NCBI GenBank assembly: GCA_905618925.1
Contig: CAJQTG010000002.1
Span: 1-52,541, forward strand
Origin: an uncultured Candidatus Thioglobus sp.
GTDB taxonomy: Bacteria > Pseudomonadota > Gammaproteobacteria > PS1 > Pseudothioglobaceae
DNA: 52,541 nucleotides
Reading direction: 5' to 3'
The notes beneath the pieces are model-generated. The model was not told the origin of the DNA. It did no database searches and saw only the letters and a program-made list of their open reading frames with translations. Position 1 is the first letter of the stretch. Every line of letters begins with the position of its first letter. Positions 19,998 to 30,020 of this stretch are shown here, in pieces. Both the position numbers and the translations under genes were made by a program.

Positions 19998-21926
19998 TTA
20001 TGCAAACTGCTCAGTACTTCCGTCAGTCTCTGGTTTTTTATCTGAAGATGGTTTTGCACTCTCAGTTTCTCCACTTCCAGTACCAAGCTCAGATGAAGCC
20101 TCCTCTGAATCTATTACTTCGGCCGGCCCTCGCATTGGAATTCTCGCCATTAAGTCATCAATCTGATTAGTGTCAATTGTTTCAAATTCAACTAAGGCTG
20201 CAGCCATTGCGTCCAGTATATCCCTGTTATCTTCAAGAATTTTGTAGGCTAATGAGTAATTAGTATCTATTATTTTTCGTATCTCACTATCTACCTTAGT
20301 AAAAGTTTCATCTGAAATATGCTTATGTTTTGTGACTTGGCGTCCCAAAAATACTTCGCCCTCCTCCTCTCCATAGGACATTGGACCCATGACACTTGAC
20401 ATACCCCACAGCTTTACCATTTTATGAGCAATATCAGTTGCACGCACAATATCATTACTAGCGCCAGTAGTTACCGCATCTTCTCCAAATACTATCTCTT
20501 CTGCAATACGGCCACCAAACAATGATGCAACTTGGCAATTAAGCTTTCTTTTTGAAATACTGTAACTATCTTTTTTAGGTAGGAACATAGTGACACCTAG
20601 AGCTCTACCTCTAGGAATAATACTTACTTTATAAACTGGATCATGCTCAGGAACTAACCTTCCAACAATCGCATGGCCAGCCTCATGGAAAGCTGTCATT
20701 TCTTTTTCAGAAGCATCCATAACCATTCCTTTGCGCTCTGAACCCATCATAATTTTGTCTTTCGCTTTTTCAAACTCACCCATTCCGACTAATTCCTTAC
20801 TCAGGCCTGCGGTTATTAATGCAGCCTCATTTGTCAAATTAGCTAAATCAGCGCCAGAAAATCCAGGGGTGCCTCTTGCAATGTCTATTGATTTAACATT
20901 TTTTGCAATTGGTAGTTTTCTCATATGTACTTTTAAAATAGCATCACGGCCATTAATATCAGGTAACCCAACAGTCACTGTTCGGTCAAACCTTCCTGGC
21001 CTAAGTAGAGCTGGATCTAAAACATCAGGTCTATTAGTTGCCGCAACAACAATAATACCTTCTGATCCCTCAAAACCATCCATTTCTACCAGCATTTGGT
21101 TAAGCGTTTGTTCACGCTCATCATGTCCACCACCCATTCCTGCACCACGCTGGCGACCTACAGCATCAATCTCATCAATAAAGATGATACAAGGTGCATT
21201 TTTTTTGGCTTGTTCAAACATATCTCGAACTCTAGATGCTCCAACACCAACGAACATCTCCACAAAATCAGAACCTGAAATGAAAAAGAAAGGAACATCG
21301 GCCTCACCAGCAACAGCTTTAGCTAATAATGTTTTACCTGTTCCTGGAGGACCAACCATAAGAACACCTTTAGGAATTCTTCCGCCAACTTTAGTAAATT
21401 TGCCAGGATCAGAAAGAAAGTCAACAAGCTCACTCACTTCTTCTTTAGCTTCATCAACGCCAGCAACATCTTCAAAAGTGACGTGCGATTCATCTTTTGT
21501 AATTAGGCGCGCTTTAGACTTTCCAAATGACATAGGATTATTTTTTCCGCCCATAGCACCACCTGCACCTTTCATTGTGTACATAATGACACCAATTAGT
21601 AGTAGTATTGGTGCGAGTGAAATGAGTAGCTGCTTTATAAAACTTTCTCTTGCCGGCGGCGTAGCTTGAACTGAGACACCATTATTTAGTAAGTCGCCCA
21701 TTAGCCCAAGATCTCCTGGACTGTATGTATCAAATTTTTCACCGATTGCGGTAACACCGCTAATATTGCTACCAGCTATCTTGACACTGGAAACGTTTCC
21801 TTGCTTCACATTTTGGATAAATTGAGAATAACTTATCTCGTTTGTTTCATCCGCAACATTAAACTGACCAAAAAGAGAGGCAAGTACGCTGCCTAGGACC
21901 AACCATAGTAAAATATTTTTATACAT
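19998..21926 (-). CDS. ftsH: ATP-dependent zinc metalloprotease FtsH
   Basis: This 642-residue membrane AAA+ protease has a short N-terminal helix (about 5-21), a periplasmic domain of about 80 residues and a second helix near 105-120. Walker A is GPPGTGKT, Walker B is IIFIDEIDA, the second region of homology is [19 protein letters not shown], and the zinc site is HEAGH. It degrades misassembled membrane proteins and regulators. The C-terminal tail is acidic and low in complexity. It heads the ftsH-folP-glmM operon behind a possible heat-shock promoter at 21981-22007. Confidence 0.97.
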   Translation of the reverse strand: MYKNILLWLVLGSVLASLFGQFNVADETNEISYSQFIQNVKQGNVSSVKIAGSNISGVTAIGEKFDTYSPGDLGLMGDLLNNGVSVQATPPARESFIKQLLISLAPILLLIGVIMYTMKGAGGAMGGKNNPMSFGKSKARLITKDESHVTFEDVAGVDEAKEEVSELVDFLSDPGKFTKVGGRIPKGVLMVGPPGTGKTLLAKAVAGEADVPFFFISGSDFVEMFVGVGASRVRDMFEQAKKNAPCIIFIDEIDAVGRQRGAGMGGGHDEREQTLNQMLVEMDGFEGSEGIIVVAATNRPDVLDPALLRPGRFDRTVTVGLPDINGRDAILKVHMRKLPIAKNVKSIDIARGTPGFSGADLANLTNEAALITAGLSKELVGMGEFEKAKDKIMMGSERKGMVMDASEKEMTAFHEAGHAIVGRLVPEHDPVYKVSIIPRGRALGVTMFLPKKDSYSISKRKLNCQVASLFGGRIAEEIVFGEDAVTTGASNDIVRATDIAHKMVKLWGMSSVMGPMSYGEEEGEVFLGRQVTKHKHISDETFTKVDSEIRKIIDTNYSLAYKILEDNRDILDAMAAALVEFETIDTNQIDDLMARIPMRGPAEVIDSEEASSELGTGSGETESAKPSSDKKPETDGSTEQFA

Positions 21927-21980
21927 ATTATTAAATTTAACCTGAATTAGAAATGTAAATATACCCTATTGATTTTCTAT

Positions 21981-22007
21981 ATATAGGTTTTGATAGCATT
22001 TTTCAAG
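21981..22007 (-). promoter_or_regulatory. Possible sigma-32-type promoter of ftsH
   Basis: On the minus strand CTTGAA (22007-22002) is followed after 14 bases by CCTATAT (21987-21981), close to the heat-shock pattern CTTGAA-N13-17-CCCCATNT. ftsH is a known sigma-32 target in gammaproteobacteria. The -10 match is partial. Confidence 0.38.
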
Positions 22008-22103
22008 GTTTAATCAATATATTTTATAACTATGACATAATGACAATCTATAGGTTAAAACCCCCTTAGTTTCATTATTTTATATCCTGTTTTCTTAAAA
22101 AGC

Positions 22104-23126
22104 ATGAACATTAAACCCGAACAACTCCAAAATCACCTATCAAACCAGCCTGCATCTCTTTATTTTGCTTTTGGCTCTGAGATACTTTTGGTTGAGCAAT
22201 CTCTAACAATTATAAAAGATAGCGCTAAAAAGCTTGGATTTAATGAGCGCTTTAGATATGATATTGATGGTAATTTTTCTTGGGATGCTATCTTTAATTT
22301 GATTTCTAGTCCTTCACTTTTTGCAGATAAGCGAATCATTGAGTGTCGACTTACAACTGGAAAGATAGGAGTTAAAGGCTCTAAGGCGCTTTCTGAGCTA
22401 ACCGAAAACCTTCCAGAAGATATTATGCTAATCATCTCTTCTGGAAAACTAGATATGGCACAACAAAAAAGCAAATGGTTTAAAGCTCTTGATAAAAAAG
22501 GAGTTATTATTCAGCACTGGGAGGTTCAAAGTGATCAACTTGTCGGTTGGATTGTTAATCATATGTCACAACTTGGCCTCAGCTCAAGCAATGAGGTTGC
22601 GAATGCTATAGCTTACTGCACTGAAGGAAATCTTCTTGCTACTATGCAGGAGATACAAAAACTTCAAATTGCATACCCGGATGGAAATATAGATTTGGAT
22701 GAGTATTTAAGTCAAATTGACCAGCAATCTCAATACACAGTTTTTGGAATGATTGATGCTGCACTTAAGGGTGACACGAATAAAGTAAATAAAATTTTTA
22801 GCTCCCTTGTTGATGATTCAACGCCACCAGTAATTTTAATTTCATCGCTCTACCGTGAAATAAAAAGCTTAGTTACAATGTCAATTGAACTTAAAACCAA
22901 TCAGACAATCGACACAATTCTTAATAATCATCGAGTCTGGCAGAAGAGAAAGCCTTTGATATCAATTGCCCTTAAAAAACACAGTTATCAGCAGCTGCAA
23001 AAACTACTTTTAGCACTAGGGCGTATTGACCGCTCTGTCAAAGGCATGGATAATCTTAATGTTTATGATGAACTACAAGCTGTAGTCATCACTTTATCAG
23101 GGAAGAATAGTGGGCTCAGTAACTGA
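22104..23126 (+). CDS. holA: DNA polymerase III delta subunit
   Basis: This 340-residue protein has the HolA layout: an N-terminal AAA+ domain lacking a Walker A motif ([17 protein letters not shown], then [13 protein letters not shown]), a middle lid domain with [16 protein letters not shown], and a C-terminal collar domain ending near [16 protein letters not shown]. It opens the beta clamp in the clamp-loader complex. The length matches the E. coli protein (about 343). No clear ribosome site is seen. The proA start lies inside its 3' end. Confidence 0.93.
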   Translation: MNIKPEQLQNHLSNQPASLYFAFGSEILLVEQSLTIIKDSAKKLGFNERFRYDIDGNFSWDAIFNLISSPSLFADKRIIECRLTTGKIGVKGSKALSELTENLPEDIMLIISSGKLDMAQQKSKWFKALDKKGVIIQHWEVQSDQLVGWIVNHMSQLGLSSSNEVANAIAYCTEGNLLATMQEIQKLQIAYPDGNIDLDEYLSQIDQQSQYTVFGMIDAALKGDTNKVNKIFSSLVDDSTPPVILISSLYREIKSLVTMSIELKTNQTIDTILNNHRVWQKRKPLISIALKKHSYQQLQKLLLALGRIDRSVKGMDNLNVYDELQAVVITLSGKNSGLSN

Positions 23127-24369
23127 ATTAATATCTAACATAGGTCAAAAAGCCATAATTGCCTCCAATACTCTGCGCATCGCCGACACAGATACAAAAA
23201 ATGCTGCATTACTTAATATTGCTGCAGCAATTCAAGAAAATAAGCAAACTATTCTTGATGCAAATTCATTAGATATAAAGGCTGCAAAAAAAAATAATAT
23301 TGATTCAGCGCTTTCGGATAGATTAATGCTTAATGATGAGAGGCTGGAAAGTGTTATTGAAGGCCTTAATCAAATCGTCTTATTGAATGATCCTATTGGT
23401 GAGGTTTCTGAGCTAAAGACTAGACCTAGCGGAATTAAAATTGGAAAGATGATGGTGCCACTTGGCGTTATAGGAATGATTTATGAGTCCCGTCCTAACG
23501 TCACAATTGATGCCGCGGCTCTTTGTATTAAATCTGGTAATGCGGTCATTCTAAGAGGTGGCTCTGAAGCTATCAACTCGAACATGGCTTTTTATAGCTG
23601 CATTAAAAAAGGACTAAAGAAAGCTGGGCTCAATCCAAACTCTGTTCAACTCATTGAAACCACTGATCGTGAAGCGGTGACTGAGCTTGTTAAAGCCAGT
23701 GACTATGTTGATGCCATTATTCCAAGAGGCGGCAAGGGGCTTATAAAAAATGTAAGTAGTAATGCTAGAGTCCCAGTTATTAAACACCTTGATGGCGTTT
23801 GTCATACCTATCTAGATATCAATGCTGACCCTCAAAAGGGAATTGATATTGCATTTAATGGCAAAACACGTCGATATGGAGTGTGTAATGCTACCGAGAC
23901 TCTCCTTGTTCATGAAGGTTTTGATCCAAAAGCACTATCCAGACTTATAGAGCTCTACATTGAAAAAGAAGTTGAAATACGTGGCTGCGAAAAATCACAG
24001 AAACTTTCCAGTGCTATTAAAAATGCAACGGAAGAAGACTGGTATGAAGAGTATCTTGCGCCAATTCTTTCAATGAAAATTGTTGAGTCAGTTGATGAAG
24101 CTATTTCTCACATCAATAAATATGGCTCGTCTCATACTGATGCAATCGTAACTGAAAATGAGATAAATTCAAAAAAATTCCTCTCTGAAGTCAACTCATC
24201 ATCTGTCATGGTAAATGCATCAACTGGATTTGCTGATGGTTTTGAATATGGGCTAGGCGCAGAAATTGGAATAAGTACTGGTAAATTTCATGTCAGAGGT
24301 CCAGTTGGACTTGAAGGGCTGACATCAAAAAAATATATCGTCATAGGTGACGGACAAATAAGGCCATAG
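23110..24369 (+). CDS. proA: Glutamate-5-semialdehyde dehydrogenase
   Basis: This 419-residue enzyme reduces gamma-glutamyl phosphate to glutamate semialdehyde in proline synthesis. The segments [22 protein letters not shown] (NADP site), [10 protein letters not shown] and the catalytic cysteine in [11 protein letters not shown] are present. It starts with GTG inside the holA coding region (17-base overlap) and has an AGGGA site seven bases upstream, which supports this start. The length is normal. Confidence 0.96.
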   Translation: MGSVTELISNIGQKAIIASNTLRIADTDTKNAALLNIAAAIQENKQTILDANSLDIKAAKKNNIDSALSDRLMLNDERLESVIEGLNQIVLLNDPIGEVSELKTRPSGIKIGKMMVPLGVIGMIYESRPNVTIDAAALCIKSGNAVILRGGSEAINSNMAFYSCIKKGLKKAGLNPNSVQLIETTDREAVTELVKASDYVDAIIPRGGKGLIKNVSSNARVPVIKHLDGVCHTYLDINADPQKGIDIAFNGKTRRYGVCNATETLLVHEGFDPKALSRLIELYIEKEVEIRGCEKSQKLSSAIKNATEEDWYEEYLAPILSMKIVESVDEAISHINKYGSSHTDAIVTENEINSKKFLSEVNSSSVMVNASTGFADGFEYGLGAEIGISTGKFHVRGPVGLEGLTSKKYIVIGDGQIRP

Positions 24370-24381
24370 AGAGTATATACA

Positions 24382-25566
24382 ATGACAATCAATGAAACGC
24401 TAGCGATTATTCAACGAGGAACTGAAGAAATTCTGCCCTTAGATGAGCTAAAGAAAAAACTGGAAAAAAATAAACCATTAAGAGTTAAGTTAGGAATGGA
24501 TCCAACGGCTCCAGATCTTCATCTCGGGCACACAGTTGTGATTAACAAGATGAAACAACTTCAAGACCTTGGTCATGAAATTATTTTTTTGATTGGAGAC
24601 TTTACTGGCATGATTGGAGATCCAACTGGAAAAAATGTAACTCGGAAGGCACTAACTAAAAGTGAAGTTTTAGAAAATGCTAAAAGTTATGAGGATCAAG
24701 TCTTTAAGATTCTTGACAAGGATAAAACAAAGATAGCGTTTAATTCTGAGTGGATGGGTAAGATGAGCTCGTCAGAAATGATTTCTCTTGCATCAAAACA
24801 TACTGTTGCTAGGATGCTTGAGCGTGATGATTTTTCCAAACGTTATAAATCAGGTCAACCAATTTCAATACATGAGTTTTTATATCCGCTAGTTCAAGGA
24901 TTTGACTCTGTTGCACTTCAGGCTGATATTGAGCTTGGAGGCTCTGATCAAAAATTTAATCTATTAGTTGGTAGAGACCTTCAAAAGCAAGCAAATATGG
25001 AGCCTCAGATTATTCTTACTATGCCAATACTAGAGGGGCTTGATGGCGTTCAAAAGATGAGCAAGTCACTTGACAACTATATTGGTATTGACGAACCTGC
25101 AGACAGCATGTTTGGAAAATTGATGTCGATTTCAGATGAGCTGATGTGGAAATACCTCGAGCTTTTAAGCTTTGAATCAATGGAAACAATCGAATCCTGG
25201 AAAAAAGAAGTTGTGGATGGAGAAAATCCAAGAAACATTAAGTTTCGCCTTGCTCAAGAAATTATTACGCGCTTTCATGATAGTGATCAAGCCAAAAAAG
25301 CACAGCAAAACTTTATCGACCGATTTGCAAAGAATCAAATTCCAGATGAGATGGATGAGTTCACTTTCTCACAAGGAACTAAGATTGCAAACCTACTTAA
25401 AGACTCTAACCTAGTATCGTCAACATCCGAAGCATTTCGAATGATTAAACAGGGCGCTGCAAAAATGGATGGTGAGAAGATAAGTGACAAGGATTTAACG
25501 CCCGTTGCTGGAACATCAATCTACCAAGTAGGTAAAAGAAAGTTTGCTAGAGTTACAATTAGCTAA
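24382..25566 (+). CDS. tyrS: Tyrosyl-tRNA synthetase
   Basis: This 394-residue class I synthetase has the HIGH-type motif DLHLGHTVV near residues 45-53, the KMSKS motif in [10 protein letters not shown] near 228 and a C-terminal S4 RNA-binding domain ([19 protein letters not shown]). It belongs to the TyrRS branch typical of many marine gammaproteobacteria. It follows proA by 12 bp and precedes ssrA by 33 bp. Confidence 0.96.
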   Translation: MTINETLAIIQRGTEEILPLDELKKKLEKNKPLRVKLGMDPTAPDLHLGHTVVINKMKQLQDLGHEIIFLIGDFTGMIGDPTGKNVTRKALTKSEVLENAKSYEDQVFKILDKDKTKIAFNSEWMGKMSSSEMISLASKHTVARMLERDDFSKRYKSGQPISIHEFLYPLVQGFDSVALQADIELGGSDQKFNLLVGRDLQKQANMEPQIILTMPILEGLDGVQKMSKSLDNYIGIDEPADSMFGKLMSISDELMWKYLELLSFESMETIESWKKEVVDGENPRNIKFRLAQEIITRFHDSDQAKKAQQNFIDRFAKNQIPDEMDEFTFSQGTKIANLLKDSNLVSSTSEAFRMIKQGAAKMDGEKISDKDLTPVAGTSIYQVGKRKFARVTIS

Positions 25567-25599
25567 TTTACATTAATCAAGAGTATAATATAGCTATCT

Positions 25600-25949
25600 G
25601 GGGATGACATGGCTTCGACGAGGAGTTGGATTTCAAGGATGCATGTCGAGGACAAAGATTGCTCGTAAAAACGTTCTTTAAATAATAGTTGCAAACGAAA
25701 ACAACTACGCTTTAGCAGCATAATGCTAACCGTTACTTGAGAGTCGTCTGTACTTTTGGGATAACGGTCGCTTACAGACTCGCCACTATTATTATTTTAG
25801 GATAATAGGGTTAAAACCTAATCTAAAATCGCTTTCTACATCCCTGTTGGTCGGGTGGTAAAAAGTTAACTCAATAGGCCTTTACTAAACATGTAGACTT
25901 CTTGACTGAAAGTTTTCGGACGGGGGTTCAATTCCCCCCATCTCCACCA
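25600..25949 (+). ncRNA. ssrA: Transfer-messenger RNA (tmRNA)
   Basis: This one-piece tmRNA of 350 nt rescues stalled ribosomes. The 5' end GGGGATG pairs with CATCTCC before the ACCA end (one G-U pair), giving the seven-base-pair acceptor stem. The near-universal GGCTTCGACG follows at 25611-25620. The T-arm reads GGGGGTTCAATTCCCCC. The tag codons at 25691-25720 encode ANENNYALAA, followed by TAA. Its last 24 bases are the attachment core used by the neighbouring island, so the mature 3' end has been regenerated by the inserted element. Confidence 0.96.
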
Positions 25950-25950
25950 A
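25926..25950. repeat. attL: tmRNA 3' end attachment core
   Basis: These 25 bases, from the T-loop GTTCAATTCC through CTCCACCA plus one A, recur without mismatch at 42937-42961. They define the left boundary of the inner integrated element and complete the ssrA gene. Confidence 0.92.
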
Positions 25951-26075
25951 ACATCATATCTGCAACACCCTTAACAACAACCTTTACTTGATTATAAACC
26001 TTTACTGGTAAGGGTTGTAGTATTTTACTAACATCTCTCTAAAACTACTAACATGTACAGACATATACACTAAAT

Positions 26076-26097
26076 GAGTATATAATCGAGTATATAT
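26076..26097. promoter_or_regulatory. Probable integrase arm sites, left end
   Basis: GAGTATATA is repeated with a 12-bp period (26076 and 26088), just upstream of the integrase start. The same pair occurs near the right end at 42865-42886. Two AACCTTTACT copies at 25979-25988 and 25997-26006 may be further binding sites. Confidence 0.6.
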
Positions 26098-26137
26098 TGC
26101 TTAAACTATAATTACCTAAAGCTACATATACTCACTT

Positions 26138-27412
26138 ATGCTAACAGATATTCAAATCAAGAATGCCAAACCAAGTGATAAGCCATACCCACTTAAAGAC
26201 TTTGGGAATTTAAGCATTATCATCTACCCCTCTAAAGCTAAGATTTGGCAACATAGGTTTAGTATCAAAATAGATGGAAAGAGAAAAGAAAAAAATAGGA
26301 GAGGTGGAGTATATCCTGCTATGTCTATTAAACACGCTAGGGCATGGAGAGATAGTAATAATGAATTACTCGCTCAAGGAATTATTCCTCCAAAGAAATA
26401 TGCTCCAACCAATCAAGTAAGTTCTGAGGCGCCCACTTTCAAAGATATGTTTGATATGTGGCATAAGACTATGTCAAAGCAATGGTCAGATGATTATGCA
26501 ATTGATACCCAACAAAGAGGAGATATGTATTTACTCCCTCAACTTGGTAAGTTGCCTATAACTGAAATCAAGATTGGACTGATTAGAGATTTATTACTTG
26601 ATATTCAAGACACAGGAAAACTTGATACGGTTAAAAAGATTAAAGGTATTGTTACAAGAGTGCTTGGTTACGGAGTAAGCAGGGAGGTAATTGAGATCAA
26701 TGTTGCTTTATCACTATCACCTGATTTATTCATCAAGAAACCTGAGAAACATTATGCTCATGCCAAAACACCTCAAGAATTAAAGTCGTTGTTGTTAAAG
26801 CTAGGGCAAGTTAGTAGTGGTCGATCTGTCAAAACAGCTTTAATGCTAGTACCTCATCTATTGTTACGACCAAGTGAAGTAGCTGAATTAAAATGGGAGT
26901 ACTTTGATTATGATGCGAGATTGATTATTATTCCCGCTGAAGCAATGAAAGTAAAAAAGAAGATTCATCATGTTCCTTTGAGCAATATAACCTTTGAAAT
27001 ATTCACTAATCATAAGAATAAGAGTGTTGACTCTCCTTATTGTTTCCCTTCTCCAATGAATAAAAGTAAACCAATTGGTACTGAAAGTTTACTTCGTGCC
27101 ATTAGAAGAGCTGGAGTTAATGATGATGAGTTTACTACTCATGGAAATAGACATACAGCTGCAACAATCATTGGTAATCATTTGCCACAGCATAGAAGAG
27201 ATGTTGTAGATGCTCAATTACACCATAAGATTACTGGAGTTAGTGGAATTTACAACCGAGCAGAATACCTTGAAGAGAGGAAAACCCTTATGGAAGATTG
27301 GTCTAGTTATTTACATAGCCTTCTAGGAAAATCACCTTCAACAGAAACTTCCAATATGGATGGAAACATTGAGAAACTTAAAGCTAGTATTGACAGACTA
27401 ACAAAGAGTTAA
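26138..27412 (+). CDS. int: P4-type tyrosine integrase
   Basis: This 424-residue site-specific recombinase has an N-terminal DUF4102 arm-binding domain (residues 1-85, MLTDIQIKNAKPSDKPYPL), a core-binding SAM-like domain (about 105-190) and a catalytic domain. The catalytic set is complete: R244 in LLLRPSEVAELKW, a lysine near 271, H335 and R338 in HGNRH, H362 and the nucleophile Y372 in SGIYNRAEYL. It points away from ssrA, as is usual for tmRNA-borne islands. It is intact and probably active. The C-terminal tail after residue 395 is a short coiled segment. Confidence 0.95.
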   Translation: MLTDIQIKNAKPSDKPYPLKDFGNLSIIIYPSKAKIWQHRFSIKIDGKRKEKNRRGGVYPAMSIKHARAWRDSNNELLAQGIIPPKKYAPTNQVSSEAPTFKDMFDMWHKTMSKQWSDDYAIDTQQRGDMYLLPQLGKLPITEIKIGLIRDLLLDIQDTGKLDTVKKIKGIVTRVLGYGVSREVIEINVALSLSPDLFIKKPEKHYAHAKTPQELKSLLLKLGQVSSGRSVKTALMLVPHLLLRPSEVAELKWEYFDYDARLIIIPAEAMKVKKKIHHVPLSNITFEIFTNHKNKSVDSPYCFPSPMNKSKPIGTESLLRAIRRAGVNDDEFTTHGNRHTAATIIGNHLPQHRRDVVDAQLHHKITGVSGIYNRAEYLEERKTLMEDWSSYLHSLLGKSPSTETSNMDGNIEKLKASIDRLTKS

Positions 27413-27450
27413 ATAATCTACTTGTATGGCTTAGTATTAAGGTGTTTAGT

Positions 27451-27567
27451 TTTTAAACCTGACAATACTTCAAATAGATTTATTTTTTAAACCTATTAAC
27501 AGTTAATCTGCTTATTTAGTAAGCACCAAAAGTTTAGAATTTAAACCTATTCTTAATTAATAGGTTT
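27451..27567. repeat. TTTAAACCT repeats with a terminal hairpin
   Basis: TTTAAACCT occurs near 27452, 27486 and 27540. The last copy forms a 9-bp perfect stem (AAACCTATT at 27543-27551 with AATAGGTTT at 27559-27567) at the convergent 3' ends of the integrase and winged-helix genes. It could be a bidirectional terminator without a T-run, or iteron-like sites for the adjacent DNA-binding protein. Confidence 0.45.
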
Positions 27568-28075
27568 AATAACTGGTACTGGTTTTTTTAATTTTCTTAA
27601 CATCCTTCTTAAATTGACTATCTCTTTCTTTCTTTGTTTTAACATCAGGATTAACTCCAGACCTCCAATAACTTAAAGGGGCTTTTTTAGCAGGGTAATG
27701 CGTATAACGCATCCAACTACTATCACTCTTTAGTTGATCAATAGACTCCCATGTTAATGCATACAAATGAGGCAGCTTTGTTCCGTTTCCACTTCGCCCT
27801 CCGTAAGCATTAATTACTATAAACCCAGCTTCATACAGTGAATCTCGAGCCTTAAACATAGTGGTATTTGAACCAAACCAACCTTTCATGAGTGACCAGG
27901 TAATAACTAGATTTCCATTGTTTTTACCTCGGTACTGATAACCTAGTAGTATTAGCAAAGTATGCGCAGTGTAACTAAGGGATTTAAAAGATGAATGTTC
28001 AATAATACGTCTTGGTATTCCGGAAAAACTCTCTTTTTGTATATGATTACTTCTGGCCATTTGTACACTCCTCAA
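27566..28075 (-). CDS. Winged-helix island protein, replication-like
   Basis: This 169-residue basic protein has a central winged-helix type region: SYTAHTLLILLGYQYRGKNNG, then ITWSLMKGWFGSNTTMFKARDSLYEAGFIVI. This is the pattern of small replication-initiator-like or phage regulatory proteins that accompany integrase and AlpA genes on islands. The C-terminal 30 residues are lysine-rich. Initiation at Met6 is also possible. It overlaps the upstream 93-residue gene by 29 bases. The function as an initiator is inference. Confidence 0.6.
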   Translation of the reverse strand: MRSVQMARSNHIQKESFSGIPRRIIEHSSFKSLSYTAHTLLILLGYQYRGKNNGNLVITWSLMKGWFGSNTTMFKARDSLYEAGFIVINAYGGRSGNGTKLPHLYALTWESIDQLKSDSSWMRYTHYPAKKAPLSYWRSGVNPDVKTKKERDSQFKKDVKKIKKTSTSY

Positions 28076-28328
28076 TGTAGTGCTCTAATTTACTCATTGC
28101 ATCTTCAATTACAGAGGAATAAGAGGGGGTTTCAGTAGATTTCTCAAGTAGGTCAACATTACCTTTGACTAGGAAATTTCGTAGCCTGTATTCCCCTACG
28201 AAGTTAGACATGTGCTTGATGCTTGAGAAGAAGTGAAATCTAACTTTCTTGCCTATTTTCTTCTCTATTAATATCCAGTTGTATTTATCAGAATCGATAG
28301 CGAAAGTAGAATCAATAGCCTTTGCCAT
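28047..28328 (-). CDS. Small island protein of unknown function
   Basis: I do not recognise this 93-residue soluble protein. It has an N-terminal alternating pattern (KYNWILIEKKIGKKVRFHFF) with a positively charged centre, and an acidic C-terminal helix (VIEDAMSKLEHYIEECTNGQ). It sits between the AlpA-like and winged-helix genes and overlaps both, so all three are probably one transcript controlling the element. Confidence 0.6.
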   Translation of the reverse strand: MAKAIDSTFAIDSDKYNWILIEKKIGKKVRFHFFSSIKHMSNFVGEYRLRNFLVKGNVDLLEKSTETPSYSSVIEDAMSKLEHYIEECTNGQK

Positions 28329-28530
28329 TAGCTACCTCCTCATCTCTTAAGTCAACTCTTGATTGTAACCAAGCGTCTATTTCTGATAGTAACCAAGCAG
28401 AACCTCGCTCACCTACTTTGATTGGTTTGGGAAAACTGCCTTGTTGAACTAATTTGTATACTTGAGATTTACAAGTGTTGATGTAAATGGCCACTTCAGT
28501 AGCTTTGAGTAATTTACTTTGTAAGATAAT
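28312..28530 (-). CDS. alpA: AlpA-like excisionase/regulator
   Basis: This small helix-turn-helix protein of the AlpA family contains LLKATEVAIYINTCKSQVY, then GSFPKPIKVGERGSAWLLSEIDAWL. AlpA proteins activate integrase genes and act as excisionases. The family always begins a few residues before LLK, but the first standard start codon in frame is a GTG at 28494, which would cut off the first helix. Just after an in-frame stop, an ATT at 28530-28528 sits seven bases from an AGGA site and is a plausible rare start; I use it here. It heads the three-gene regulatory operon. Confidence 0.75.
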   Translation of the reverse strand: MILQSKLLKATEVAIYINTCKSQVYKLVQQGSFPKPIKVGERGSAWLLSEIDAWLQSRVDLRDEEVANGKGY

Positions 28531-28692
28531 CTAATTCCTGTATTTGGATAATACATTTAGTACTTCAAATAATAATATACCCAAATATAGAGTTATATCT
28601 AAATTAGTTGCATACTGGAAGTGTGAATTAATTTTGCCCCATACTCAAGCCTTTAGAATTAGCTAGTCAACTAAAGATATTACTAGTTAGAG

Positions 28693-28735
28693 AAGTCTTT
28701 AACAGCCCCTAGCTATGCTTCTCTAATTCCTGTCT
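28693..28735. repeat. S-repeat copy 1
   Basis: These 43 bases match 45410-45452 at 36 positions without gaps. They cover the last ten codons of the 44-residue ORF at 28709-28843 and a little downstream sequence. CTAATTCCTGT also recurs at 28531-28541. Confidence 0.7.
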
Positions 28736-28843
28736 TTCTATGTCATCAAGGTTACTTTGATGGGTGTCTTTTAATGTTCTCAATATTCCATCTTCATCAT
28801 TGCGACTAAGCCAAATAAAGATACATACAAAAATTATCCACAT
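28709..28843 (-). CDS. 44-residue membrane peptide candidate
   Basis: This small ORF starts two bases after the stop of the TolA-C-like gene, on the same strand. It begins MWIIFVCIFIWLSRNDEDG, a short membrane helix with a charged border, and ends in an acidic helix IERQELEKHS. A decayed copy of its 3' end, still readable as RQELESHN and stop, lies at 45433-45452 in the outer element. This suggests a real gene family of these islands. The function is unknown. Confidence 0.5.
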   Translation of the reverse strand: MWIIFVCIFIWLSRNDEDGILRTLKDTHQSNLDDIERQELEKHS

Positions 28844-28845
28844 AA

Positions 28846-29751
28846 CTAATTCACACTAAATAATATATATATTTCTCTATCAAATATATCATCATCTGAT
28901 GTGTATGGAAGTGGTGTTGACTTATAAACTGCCCGTTCAATAGAATTACTGAATGACCTTCCTTTAGAACTATCATCAACTTTACAGTTAGTAACATCTA
29001 CTGCGTGAACATTACCACTTCTATCTTGGACAACATAAACTTCACAAGACCAATCATCTTCAGCACCTTGATAACGCCAATTATCTCTTACCTTAGAAGC
29101 AATTTTATTTATATAAACAGACTGAGCAGTTTCTAAAAAACCCTCTAACTTTTTACAGCCATTATTGTTGCGTTCATAACCAACATTACATTCCCAACTA
29201 TCTCCAGAAGCAGAAGCATTTGGTGGAATCCAATCAGACGAAGAAGAATATGGAGCATTATCATCTCCCGAATCAAAGCTTTCTAAATGAGCAATCACTT
29301 CTGATACTTTTTCCTCATAATTACTCTTAGAGTAATGCTCTGCCAATGAACAGACTTCTTTTAAGTTCATATAACCAACACTATCAGGAGGTATATAGTT
29401 CCATGCTTCCATTCCCATAAGTTCAAGGTAGCCATCCAAACTTTCGCTATCACCTCTACCCATTGGTTTTTCAAATTGAGTTAGCGATAAAACTTTAAAA
29501 CGAAATAAATCACAATCACCTTGCCAAAACATTTTGCTACTCATATAGAGCTCGTTATCTAATGCTCCTTCAATTGCTTCGACATGATCAATCATAACCC
29601 AAACAACAACATTTCCATTATTTAGTTTTTTAACAGTTTGAAAGTCTATGTAATAGGTGTTACCATCTTCAGCTACGCTTGTTTTTGTCCACTCACCATA
29701 AGAGTTAAAGGACAGCATTAGAGAGAAGAGAAGTAGGAGTAGTTTTTTCAT
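28846..29751 (-). CDS. Adhesin E-like/TolA C-terminal fusion protein
   Basis: This 301-residue exported protein begins with the signal peptide MKKLLLLLFSLMLSFNSYG. Residues about 20-110 resemble the surface-adhesin E domain (EWTKTSVAEDGNTYYIDF, then VVVWVMIDH). A serine-rich linker with WECNVGYERNNNGC follows. The last 95 residues resemble the TolA/TonB C-terminal domain (YINKIASKVRDNWRYQG, paired cysteines in CEVYVVQDRSGNVHAVDVTNC, closing IYILFSV). No membrane anchor or proline-rich stalk is present, so it is not a canonical TolA. It is coupled to the upstream 90-residue membrane gene by an ATGA overlap. Confidence 0.65.
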   Translation of the reverse strand: MKKLLLLLFSLMLSFNSYGEWTKTSVAEDGNTYYIDFQTVKKLNNGNVVVWVMIDHVEAIEGALDNELYMSSKMFWQGDCDLFRFKVLSLTQFEKPMGRGDSESLDGYLELMGMEAWNYIPPDSVGYMNLKEVCSLAEHYSKSNYEEKVSEVIAHLESFDSGDDNAPYSSSSDWIPPNASASGDSWECNVGYERNNNGCKKLEGFLETAQSVYINKIASKVRDNWRYQGAEDDWSCEVYVVQDRSGNVHAVDVTNCKVDDSSKGRSFSNSIERAVYKSTPLPYTSDDDIFDREIYILFSVN

Positions 29752-30020
29752 TTATTCTTTTCTTCCTCAACAAGAATTTCAAACCTAGCTTGTTCTTTTA
29801 CTTTCTTCGCCAATATTTGCTTTTTACTATCTCCAAACAAACCAAGAAAGAGTGAATGGATTAAAGCAAACGGAAATAAAATAACAAAATAGGCAATTAC
29901 TAGAAGGGTGTTATACTTATAAAAAAGTTTAATTGCTCCATTAAAAGCAATACCTACCAATATAGCTACAATAATTAAGAATAATTCAGGTGGCAAATTC
30001 ATACTAGGATTGTATATCAA
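29748..30020 (-). CDS. Small two-helix membrane protein
   Basis: This 90-residue protein has two hydrophobic helices (about 10-30 and 38-62) and a basic then acidic C-terminal tail (KKQILAKKVKEQARFEILVEEE). I do not recognise a family. Met7 (MNLPPELF) may be the true start. Its stop overlaps the start of the TolA-C-like gene (ATGA), so the two are probably a unit at the cell envelope. Confidence 0.55.
   Translation of the reverse strand: MIYNPSMNLPPELFLIIVAILVGIAFNGAIKLFYKYNTLLVIAYFVILFPFALIHSLFLGLFGDSKKQILAKKVKEQARFEILVEEEKNK

Noticed and set aside
20731-21669. 312-codon open frame on the plus strand
   Set aside because: It lies entirely antisense to ftsH, has serine- and proline-rich composition with no domain, and is explained by the codon pattern of the real gene.
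28846-29751. Canonical TolA or TonB
   Set aside because: There is no N-terminal membrane anchor retained after the signal peptide and no helical or proline-rich stalk. Only the last 95 residues resemble the C-terminal domain.
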